NCBI RefSeq assembly: GCF_001952935.1
Contig: NZ_CP018319.1
Coordinates: 1,849,501-1,913,500, forward strand
Length of the DNA: 64,000 bases
Source of the DNA: Pseudomonas frederiksbergensis
GTDB lineage: Bacteria > Pseudomonadota > Gammaproteobacteria > Pseudomonadales > Pseudomonadaceae
Reading direction: 5' to 3'
Shown here: positions 28,439-35,689 of the stretch, in pieces
Layout: each line of letters starts with the position of its first letter
Position numbering within the stretch: the stretch's first letter is position 1
Notes under the pieces: generated by a model
Seen by the model: only the letters and a program-made list of their open reading frames with translations
What the model was told of the DNA's origin: nothing
Database searches by the model: none
Translations under genes and position numbers: made by a program

Positions 28439-29890
28439 TCAGGCAGCGCTAGAGATATCTTTGGGAAGACGCTGATCGATGACCTGATACAGCGCGCTGC
28501 TCTCAGGCCAGTTACGCATGAACCGCGCCCGATCCCGCGCATACGCCGGGGCGAAGCTGTTGAGCGAGGCATGCTGACACATCGAATCCAGATCGATCAG
28601 CGCCCAGCGATCGTGCTGCCAGAACAGGTTATGTCCCTTGAAATCGCCGTGACTGATCCGCTCGCCAATCAGCTCGGCAAACAAATGATCCAGCGCCCGC
28701 AACTCGGCTTCCGGTGCCTCACCGCTTTCAACGTAAGGCGCAAAGCGCTCGATGATGTCCGGCCCCGGCAAATACTCGGTCACCAGATAAGCCCGACTGC
28801 GCAGCCAGAGAAAACGTTTCTCCAGCAACGCCAACGGTTTGGGCGTGGCGATGCCGAGAAACGCCAGGCGATTGCCTTCGCGCCAGGAGTGCCAGGCACG
28901 GCTCGGGCGCCAGAAGCGTTTGAGCCAATGGGCAAAACCTTTGATGTTGTAGCGCTTGATCACCAGCGTGCGGCCGCCCACCTCGACCTTGCCGACGCTC
29001 GCCGCGCCGCCGGTCTTGTACAGATGACCCTGATCGAGCAACACATCGGCCTGCGCCAGCACCGGCAGCATCGCCGCTTCTTCCTCGCGACGAATCGCCC
29101 GCAAGCCGAACGCTCCGTGCTGGACACTGAACAGCGTGCAGTCGCGGCCGACCTTGATCAGGAAGTCCTTCAGGCGCCAGCTGCGCACCTTGTTGATCTG
29201 CTTCTGCAACGCTTCCATCGGCAAGGCATGCTCGCCGTTGCTCAGCAGGTAATACACCAGCAGCTCTTCGGTGAAAGGCTCCAACGTCTTGGGCAACTGG
29301 GCGAAAAACACCCCGAGGTTTTCCAGGACTTTCTGTCGCGACAGCGGCTGGCCAGGGGTTTCGGAGCAGACGCCGCCGCCATCGATCAAATACAACCGGC
29401 CGCGCTGGCGCAAAAGGTTGTCCAGGTGCAGGTCTTCCTGCCAGAGCCCCTTGCGATGCATTTGGCCGATGGCGCCCAACGCCTCGGCCAGCACAGCCCC
29501 TTGCATATCCGCCAGCACCGGCAAATGCTCGACCTGTTTCCAGGTTTCACCGAGGCTTTCGGCGCCCTCGATGAACTCGAACAGCAGCCAACCGCCCTCG
29601 CCGTCCTTCAGGCCATCCGCCAGCAACAACGGCGTGGTCAACCCCTGAGCCGCCAGCAACCGCACGCCGTCCAGTTCACGCTGGAAATGCCGCGCCGCTT
29701 TGCTGCCGACCAACAACTTGGCCAACACCGGCCGCCCGCGCCAGACGCCGGCACCGACATAACGCTGCCCCGGCAACACCCGCAACAGACTCAGCAACTG
29801 CAACTCGGCAGGGCCGGCAGCATCGGCCAGTGGAATGTTCAGCGGCAGGCGCGGGCTGCGGCCAGCATTTTTCAGCTCAGACAAACGCAT
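28439..29890 (-). CDS. Tandem kinase-like protein of the LPS core cluster
   Basis: A 483-residue protein with two kinase-like domains in a row. Domain one has QEDLHLDNLL as catalytic loop and LYLIDGGGV as metal loop (about residues 155-178). Domain two has SHGDFKGHNLFW and WALIDLDSM (about residues 413-437). Both loops keep the catalytic Asp, so both could be active. It occupies the place of PA5006 in P. aeruginosa. Its ATG at 29890 overlaps the stop of the upstream gene by one base (TGATG). Phosphorylation of core heptose is inferred from context, not shown. Confidence 0.8.
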   Translation of the reverse strand: MRLSELKNAGRSPRLPLNIPLADAAGPAELQLLSLLRVLPGQRYVGAGVWRGRPVLAKLLVGSKAARHFQRELDGVRLLAAQGLTTPLLLADGLKDGEGGWLLFEFIEGAESLGETWKQVEHLPVLADMQGAVLAEALGAIGQMHRKGLWQEDLHLDNLLRQRGRLYLIDGGGVCSETPGQPLSRQKVLENLGVFFAQLPKTLEPFTEELLVYYLLSNGEHALPMEALQKQINKVRSWRLKDFLIKVGRDCTLFSVQHGAFGLRAIRREEEAAMLPVLAQADVLLDQGHLYKTGGAASVGKVEVGGRTLVIKRYNIKGFAHWLKRFWRPSRAWHSWREGNRLAFLGIATPKPLALLEKRFLWLRSRAYLVTEYLPGPDIIERFAPYVESGEAPEAELRALDHLFAELIGERISHGDFKGHNLFWQHDRWALIDLDSMCQHASLNSFAPAYARDRARFMRNWPESSALYQVIDQRLPKDISSAA

Positions 29891-30642
29891 CAGCGCGTCT
29901 CCTTATGGGTGCGCCGCGCGGTCAGTCGCGCAAGCCAGGCGTCGATCAACGAACTGTCTTGCGATTGATCCAGATAGGCGGCCAGCAGCTCACGCAACTG
30001 CGCTTCGCTCCACTCAGGCGCCCGACGCAGCAACGGCTCCAGGTCTTTGGCCCGATCACGCAGGCCAAACAGCAACGGCCGGGTCTTTTCCAGGTCGATC
30101 AGTTGGGCCAGGTAACCATCGCCAGTGGCCTGGAGAAAAATGTGCTTGGGGTAGAAGCAACCGTGAACCTGACGCGCGCCGTGCAGGCGCCGGGCCAATA
30201 GCCCACAGGCCTGAAGAATGGCCGAATGCTGCGCCGAACTCAGGTCCGACCAGCGCTGCAACAGCGAATCCAGATCATCCCAACCGTCCAGGGCACGGGT
30301 CAGCAGAATCGCCCGGACTTCGCCGTCGACTTTACGCTCACCGAAAAACGCCGCTTTCAATGCTGGAATACCGAGCTTTTCATAGCGACTGATATTGCGA
30401 AATTCACGGGCAAAGCTCGGCTCGCCAAAAGGCGCATGCAAGGTGCGCATCTGGTAGTTGCTCTGGCGTTTGAGGTAGTAACCGTGACCTTCCAGATTCA
30501 GCCGAAACACGCTGCTCCAGCCGCCGCGAGCGGTGTTGGGCTCGTCCACAGCGTCGAGCTGCTTGGCCCAGAGTGCGTCGAAGGTGCCGAGGCCGTGACG
30601 CTCAAGCAGCGCACGGTCTTCAGCGGCCAGAAAATCAGTCAT
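29890..30642 (-). CDS. wapQ: InaA/LPS-kinase family protein (WapQ-like)
   Basis: A 250-residue protein of the lipopolysaccharide kinase InaA family. The ATP-lysine region reads HGYYLKRQSNYQ, and the metal loop is QLIDLEKTR. The catalytic-loop equivalent is VHGCFYPKHIFL: the residue expected to be the catalytic Asp is Cys, so activity may be altered or lost. The start overlaps the stop of wapP (ATGA), and its stop overlaps the next kinase gene. The symbol rests on gene order waaP-wapP-wapQ in P. aeruginosa. Confidence 0.78.
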   Translation of the reverse strand: MTDFLAAEDRALLERHGLGTFDALWAKQLDAVDEPNTARGGWSSVFRLNLEGHGYYLKRQSNYQMRTLHAPFGEPSFAREFRNISRYEKLGIPALKAAFFGERKVDGEVRAILLTRALDGWDDLDSLLQRWSDLSSAQHSAILQACGLLARRLHGARQVHGCFYPKHIFLQATGDGYLAQLIDLEKTRPLLFGLRDRAKDLEPLLRRAPEWSEAQLRELLAAYLDQSQDSSLIDAWLARLTARRTHKETR

Positions 30643-31373
30643 TCGCGTCCCTCGAAAAATCTCACCACGTGCCGGATCCGTTTTTTATCGGCGGCATTCA
30701 GCCGATCACACTGGCGGTATTGCAGATAAAAGCGCAGGCGCTGGGTAGCCGACAAGTGATACTTGGCGACCTTGTCCAGACAGGCCAGGTCCTTGGTGAT
30801 CCGGTATTTGAGCCAGAAGCCGCGCCAGAAATCGCCGTTCGGGCAGTCGATCAAAAACAGCCGGGGCTCATCGTCGATCAGCAGGTTGCGCCACTTCAAA
30901 TCGTTATGGGTGAAGCGGTGGTCGTGCATGGTCCGGGTATAACTCGCCAGCTGCCGGCTGACGTTGTCGACCCAGGCGCGGTCCGCCAGTTTCGGATCAT
31001 GCCGTTCGGCCAGGGCCGACAAGTCTTCGGTATGCGGCAGCTCACGGGTGATCATCGCCCCGCGATCGTACGACGCGCCGCGACGCTCCAGGCCCCAGGC
31101 CACCACTTCAGCGGTAGGAATGCCCCACTTGGCGAAGCGCTTGAGATTCTGCCATTCGGCCTTCACCCGGGGTTTGCCCAGATAACGGCGCAGGCCTTTT
31201 CCGGCACCCACGTAGCGTTTGACGTAATAGTTGACGCCATTGCGCTGAACGCGAATGACCTCGGACAACGGGTCGCGGGTCAAGCGCTCGCCCTGAAGCG
31301 AAAACACAGCCTCAAGGCTGCCGAAATCTTCTGCCAGATCGCTGTACTCAGGCTCCAGTGTCCAACCCGCCAT
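30639..31373 (-). CDS. wapP: LPS core kinase (WapP-like)
   Basis: A 244-residue kinase-fold protein. The candidate ATP lysine lies in GVNYYVKRYVG, the catalytic loop is THNDLKWRNLL with Asp intact, and the metal loop is LFLIDCPNGDFW. It probably phosphorylates a core heptose, or supports WaaP, in the cytoplasm before lipid A-core export. Its ATG at 31373 overlaps the waaP stop (TGATG), so the gene is coupled to waaP. Confidence 0.82.
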   Translation of the reverse strand: MAGWTLEPEYSDLAEDFGSLEAVFSLQGERLTRDPLSEVIRVQRNGVNYYVKRYVGAGKGLRRYLGKPRVKAEWQNLKRFAKWGIPTAEVVAWGLERRGASYDRGAMITRELPHTEDLSALAERHDPKLADRAWVDNVSRQLASYTRTMHDHRFTHNDLKWRNLLIDDEPRLFLIDCPNGDFWRGFWLKYRITKDLACLDKVAKYHLSATQRLRFYLQYRQCDRLNAADKKRIRHVVRFFEGRE

Positions 31374-32179
31374 CAGAGCGCATCCCCGTATCGCTGTTTA
31401 CGGTCGTAGAGTTTATTGGCCTTGCCTTCGAGCCAGGCGAGCAACCCGGCCTCGTCACCCAGGATCTGGCGCAGGGGCCGCTGGAAATAGCCCTTGAGGA
31501 AACGCAGTTTGTCGCGGCGGGTCAGGCCAATGTCCAGCGCCGAAAAATACAGCGCCGCCAGGTCCTTGTTGCGCCAGCGCCGGGTAATCGTCGGGCGGGT
31601 CTGGGCGCGGTGCAGGTCGATCACCGAGAGCCTGAAATCGTCGGCCGTCACCGGTTTGTCGGTGTGCAGCAGAAAGTGGCAGATGTAGCAGTCACGATGG
31701 TTGACCCCGGCGCGGTGCATCATGCCGGTCATGCGCGCGACCTCGGCGATCAGCGCTCGCTTGAGTCTTGGCTCGGGCGGTTGCTTGACCCAGTCGATGC
31801 TGAAATCTTCAAGGCTGACAGTGGGCGCCAGCTCTTCGGTGATGATGAACGAATGCTGGTCCGCCGGGTTGCTGCCCTTCTCGCCGTAAGCCACGGCGGT
31901 CATGGTCGGCACACCGACTTCTTGCAGGCGCTGGATGGCCTTCCATTCCTGGCCGGCACCGAGCACCGGCAGCTTGGCGGTAAACAGGTTCTTGAAGATT
32001 TCGCCCCAGCCAATGCCACGGTGGATCTTCACGAAAAAACCACTGCCGTTGACTTCGGTACGCAGAGTCCGGCGCGCTTCAAGTTCGCGGTATACCTCGC
32101 CCTGGAGACCTTCGACTTCGGCGAACGGGTCGCGTCCGGCCCAGAGGCTCTTGAACGGTTCAGCCAGCATCAACTTCAT
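31373..32179 (-). CDS. waaP: LPS core heptose(I) kinase
   Basis: Phosphorylates heptose I of the inner core. WaaP is essential in P. aeruginosa. It is 268 residues long from the ATG at 32179 (MKLMLAEPF), which overlaps the waaG stop by one base; the open frame extends further into waaG but has no support. Motifs: FFVKIHRGIGWGEI for the ATP lysine, NHRDCYICHFLL for the catalytic loop, and SVIDLHRAQTRP for the metal site. In the waaF-waaC-waaG-waaP order standard for Pseudomonas. Confidence 0.95.
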   Translation of the reverse strand: MKLMLAEPFKSLWAGRDPFAEVEGLQGEVYRELEARRTLRTEVNGSGFFVKIHRGIGWGEIFKNLFTAKLPVLGAGQEWKAIQRLQEVGVPTMTAVAYGEKGSNPADQHSFIITEELAPTVSLEDFSIDWVKQPPEPRLKRALIAEVARMTGMMHRAGVNHRDCYICHFLLHTDKPVTADDFRLSVIDLHRAQTRPTITRRWRNKDLAALYFSALDIGLTRRDKLRFLKGYFQRPLRQILGDEAGLLAWLEGKANKLYDRKQRYGDAL

Positions 32180-33300
32180 TAAGCGTGCTCCGCCAGAATC
32201 ACATCGGCCGCGTGCTGCGGCATGCTGTAGAGGTCGGCCGTCTCGGCGAAGGCCAGACCGTTGCGGCTCCAGGCCGCCCGTGCTTGAGCGTCGTTCAACA
32301 TACCGGTCAGGTACTGGGTCAGCTGCGCCTGATCGAAAGGCTCGTCCAGCACCAGACCGGCGTCGGCCTCGGCGATGTAGTGGGCGTAACCACACACCGC
32401 GCTCACCAGCACCGGCAACCCGGCCACCAGGGCTTCGAGCAACACAGTCCCGGTGTTTTCGTTGTACGCCGGGTGAATCAACAGATCGGCGCCGAGCAGA
32501 AAACGCGGGATGTCGCTGCGACCCTTGAGGAACGTCACGTTATCGCCGAGCCCCAGTGTGGCGCTCTGCATCTGGAACAATTTGGGGTCGTCCTGGCCAA
32601 TTACAAACAGCCGGGTGCGTTTCTTCAGATCGGCGGGCAATGCAGCCAGCGCCTTGAGGCTGCGATCCACGCCTTTGGTCTTGAACCCGGAGCCGATTTG
32701 CACCAGCAGCAGATCGTCCTCTTTCAGGTTGAATTCGCGACGGAATTCGGCACGGATCTCGGCGGCATTGGCCGGTGCACGACGGTCCTGAGAGATACCC
32801 GGCGGCAGCAGATGGAAGCGTTCCAGCGGCGTGTCGTAATGCTTGATGAACAGCGGCTGCTGGACTTCGGAAATCATCAGCACTTCGGTCTTGGCGTCCT
32901 TGGCGAACACCGCGCGCTCGTACTCGGCGAAGTGCCGGTAGCGGCCCCAACGGCGGTACAGCGAGTTGCGCAGGTTTTGCGCCTTGTCTTCGAAGCAGCC
33001 GTCAGCGGCGTAGTAGACATCCAGGCCGGGCATCTTGTTGAAACCGATCAGGCGGTCCACCGGACGCTTGGCCAGATCCGCTTCCATCCATTCGCTGAGT
33101 TTCTCGTTGCGACGATGATTGAAGAACGCCTTGACCGGCGCCACCAACACTTCGAAGCCCGGCGGAATATCGCCTTCCCAGATCAGCGTGTAGACCCGAA
33201 TCTGATGGCCGCGCTGCTGACATTCCAGGGCGATGCGCATGAAATCGCGCTGCAAGCCCCCGAATGGAAAGTACTTGTACAAGACGAATGCCAATTGCAT
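32179..33300 (-). CDS. waaG: LPS core glycosyltransferase WaaG (family 4)
   Basis: A 373-residue GT-B enzyme that adds the first outer-core hexose (galactosamine or glucose depending on species) to heptose II. The N-terminal acceptor domain begins MQLAFVLYKYFPFGGLQRD. The donor domain has IGSGFKTKGVDRSL and the EX7E-type segment YNENTGTVLLEALVAGLP. Start and stop overlap waaC and waaP by one base each. Confidence 0.94.
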   Translation of the reverse strand: MQLAFVLYKYFPFGGLQRDFMRIALECQQRGHQIRVYTLIWEGDIPPGFEVLVAPVKAFFNHRRNEKLSEWMEADLAKRPVDRLIGFNKMPGLDVYYAADGCFEDKAQNLRNSLYRRWGRYRHFAEYERAVFAKDAKTEVLMISEVQQPLFIKHYDTPLERFHLLPPGISQDRRAPANAAEIRAEFRREFNLKEDDLLLVQIGSGFKTKGVDRSLKALAALPADLKKRTRLFVIGQDDPKLFQMQSATLGLGDNVTFLKGRSDIPRFLLGADLLIHPAYNENTGTVLLEALVAGLPVLVSAVCGYAHYIAEADAGLVLDEPFDQAQLTQYLTGMLNDAQARAAWSRNGLAFAETADLYSMPQHAADVILAEHA

Positions 33301-34361
33301 CAGCGCAGCTCCTCAGCCAGTAACAACGTGCTCAGTCGGGTCGCGACACGCTCGGGATTCAGACGCGTGAAGCACAGGGGCCACTCGCGCTTAAGGTCAA
33401 ACTGACGGGCATCTTCGGCCGTCGGTTGATACGTACATTTCTTTTGCATACACGGCGCACAGGGGAAATCGCTGGCCATGTGGATCTGCGCTTTACCGTA
33501 GGCGCCGGTCAGGCCCGGGTTGGTCGGGCCGAACAGCGACAACGTTGGCACGTCCAGCGCAGCGGCGAGGTGACCGAGACCGGTGTCCACCGCCACGCAG
33601 GCTTGCGCGCCGGCCAGCACTTTGCCGACACCCGCCAGGTTCAGCTTGGGCAGCACTTCGACGTGCCGCATGTCTTTGGCAATGCGCTCGGCCCGGGCTT
33701 TCTCGATCGGATTACCCCACGGCAGCTTCACCGCGACACCGAGATAGCCGACACGCTCTGCCAACTCGCGCCAGTAGGCTTCAGGCCAGTGTTTGGTGTC
33801 CCACGTGGTGCCGTGCAGGAACACCACGTAAGGATTCTTGCGCGGCAGCTCCACCAGTCGCTCGATGTTCAGGCCGTAATCGCCCAGGCCTTTGGGCAGG
33901 TCGTAACCCAGGGCCACGGCGAACAGCTGACGCACTCGCTCTACCGCGTGTTGCCCACGGGCCACGGCCAGACGCCGGGAATAGAAGCGTGCGGCAATCG
34001 GCTCGCGGGCCGAGTTTTTATCCAGCCCGGCCGCCGGGGCTTTGGCGTATCGGGTCAGCAAGGCACTTTTGAGCAGGCCCTGGGCATCGATCACCAAATC
34101 ATATTTGTTGGCGCGAACGCTTTGCTTGAAGCGCTTCCACTCGCCACTCTTGATGGTCTGCCAGATGTTTTTGCGCCAGCGACGGATCGCCACCGGAATC
34201 ACCTTGTCCACGGCCGGGTGCCAGGTCGGGATTTCGGCGAAGCCTTCTTCCACCACCCAGTCGAACTGGATGCCGGGGATCGCCCGTGCCGCGTCGGTCA
34301 GCGCCGGCAACGCGTGAATCACGTCGCCCAGCGAAGAAGTCTTGATCAGCAGTACCCGCAA
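33300..34361 (-). CDS. waaC: ADP-heptose:Kdo heptosyltransferase I
   Basis: Adds the first L,D-heptose to Kdo. It is a 353-residue GT9 enzyme beginning MRVLLIKTSSLGDVIHALPA. The frame starts at a TTG (34361), one base after the waaF stop, with GAGGT upstream; no ATG is nearby. Donor-site segments are FLHGTTWDTKHWPEAYW and AVDTGLGHLAAALDVPTLSLFG. The stop overlaps the waaG start. Confidence 0.95.
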   Translation of the reverse strand: MRVLLIKTSSLGDVIHALPALTDAARAIPGIQFDWVVEEGFAEIPTWHPAVDKVIPVAIRRWRKNIWQTIKSGEWKRFKQSVRANKYDLVIDAQGLLKSALLTRYAKAPAAGLDKNSAREPIAARFYSRRLAVARGQHAVERVRQLFAVALGYDLPKGLGDYGLNIERLVELPRKNPYVVFLHGTTWDTKHWPEAYWRELAERVGYLGVAVKLPWGNPIEKARAERIAKDMRHVEVLPKLNLAGVGKVLAGAQACVAVDTGLGHLAAALDVPTLSLFGPTNPGLTGAYGKAQIHMASDFPCAPCMQKKCTYQPTAEDARQFDLKREWPLCFTRLNPERVATRLSTLLLAEELR

Positions 34362-34362
34362 A

Positions 34363-35397
34363 CTATTTGACCTCGACCACAGTGCCCTGCAAACGCTGCA
34401 AGGCTTCGTTCACCGCTTGCGGCATGAGCTGGCGCAGGCAGTTGTAATGACCGAAACGACACGTGCGATCGAAGCAGGGGCTGCATTCGATGCCCAGGCG
34501 CACGATCTCGACGTGCTCAGCCAATGGCGGCGTGAAACCCGGCGATGTCGAGCCGTAAATCGCCACCAACGGGCGATTCAACGCAGCGGCGACGTGCATC
34601 AGGCCGGAGTCGTTGGACACCACCGCGTCGGCGCAGGACATCAGGTCGATGGCTTCGGCCAGGGAAGTGCCACCGCTGAGGTTCACCGACTCTTCACGCA
34701 AACCGGGAATCAGCCGAGAACGGATGTCTTCGCCGACGGCGTGATCGTTTTTCGAACCGAACAGCCAGACTTGCCAGCCTTCGCGGATCTTCGCTTCGGC
34801 AACCTTGGCATAGTGCTCGGACGGCCAGCGCTTGGCCTCGCCAAACTCGGCACCGGGGCACAGCACCAACACCGGGCGATCGAGAGCCAGGCCGAACTTG
34901 GCCAATGCCGCTTTGCGAGTGACCGGATCAATCTGCAGGCTCGGCCGTGGATACGGGGTCGGCAGCTCGGCACCCGGCTCGTAAGCCAGGGCCATGAAGC
35001 GTTCGATCATCAGCGGGTAACGTTCTTTGTCCAGCGTGCGCACGTCATTGAGCAGGCCGTAGCGGAATTCGCCACGCCAGCCGGTGCGTTTCGGGATGCC
35101 GGCGAAGAACGGCACCAATGCCGACTTCAGGGAATTGGGCAGCAGGATCGCCTGGTCGTACTGGCCGGCCAGGGATTTGCCGATGCGCCGACGCGTCGCC
35201 AGCTCCAAAGCACCGTGACCGAGCGGAAAGCTCAAGGCCTGGCGTACTTCGGGCATGCGCTCAAGAATCGGCCGGCTCCACTCGGGGGCCAGCACGTCGA
35301 TTTCGCATTGCGGGTGGCGCTGCTTGAGACACTGAAACAGTGTCTGCGCCATCACCATGTCACCGACCCAACTGGGCCCAACGATCAGAATTTTCAT
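34363..35397 (-). CDS. waaF: ADP-heptose:LPS heptosyltransferase II
   Basis: Adds the second heptose of the inner core. It is a GT9 enzyme of 344 residues from the ATG at 35397 (MKILIVGPSWVGDMVMAQ); an upstream ATG at 35451 would cross a leader hairpin and is unlikely. Donor-site segments: CPGAEFGEAKRWPSEHYAKV and VSNDSGLMHVAAAL. First gene of the coupled waaF-waaC-waaG-waaP-wapP-wapQ-kinase string, so the promoter should lie in 35398-35690. Confidence 0.95.
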   Translation of the reverse strand: MKILIVGPSWVGDMVMAQTLFQCLKQRHPQCEIDVLAPEWSRPILERMPEVRQALSFPLGHGALELATRRRIGKSLAGQYDQAILLPNSLKSALVPFFAGIPKRTGWRGEFRYGLLNDVRTLDKERYPLMIERFMALAYEPGAELPTPYPRPSLQIDPVTRKAALAKFGLALDRPVLVLCPGAEFGEAKRWPSEHYAKVAEAKIREGWQVWLFGSKNDHAVGEDIRSRLIPGLREESVNLSGGTSLAEAIDLMSCADAVVSNDSGLMHVAAALNRPLVAIYGSTSPGFTPPLAEHVEIVRLGIECSPCFDRTCRFGHYNCLRQLMPQAVNEALQRLQGTVVEVK

Positions 35398-35417
35398 GTG
35401 GTTTCCATAAACGAACC

Positions 35418-35437
35418 GGGGAGGCATACGCCTCCCC
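35418..35437 (-). promoter_or_regulatory. Hairpin in waaF leader
   Basis: A perfect 8-bp stem, GGGGAGGC-ATAC-GCCTCCCC, ends about 20 bases upstream of the waaF start. It can form in the waaF 5' leader. The loop-proximal GGs and stem strength suggest translation control or a terminator left from an upstream transcript; no uridine run is present. Confidence 0.55.
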
Positions 35438-35451
35438 GCCTCGAGAATCAC

Positions 35452-35674
35452 TGCGGGAGCGAGGCTGCTTGCGATGGGTCATCACCTTCAACATTATTGT
35501 CGACTGTCATTCCGCTATCGCGAGCAGGCTCGCTCCCACATTGGGATTTGGTGTACTTCGATCTGCGAAACACTGCAGATCTACTGTGGGAGCGGGCTTG
35601 CTCGCGAAGGCGTAGTGTCAGTCACTATAGAGGCTGAATGTGACGGCCTCTTCGCGAGCAAGCCCGCTCCCACA
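35452..35674. repeat. Two REP-type inverted repeats in tandem, waaF-glnE gap
   Basis: The 292-base gap between waaF and glnE holds little besides repeats. One pair has arms at about 35452-35475 (imperfect) and 35516-35540 of the GCGAGCAGGCTCGC type. A second pair has 25-base arms at 35585-35609 and 35650-35674 of the GGGAGCGGGCTTGCTCGCGAA type. No gene is seen here. Confidence 0.85.
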
Positions 35675-35689
35675 TTTGAATTGTGTCGC

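Noticed and set aside
35398..35689. Possible missing ilvE between waaF and glnE
   Set aside because: P. aeruginosa has ilvE at this place as I recall, but other Pseudomonas such as P. putida appear to have waaF next to glnE, so this is probably normal variation rather than a deletion.
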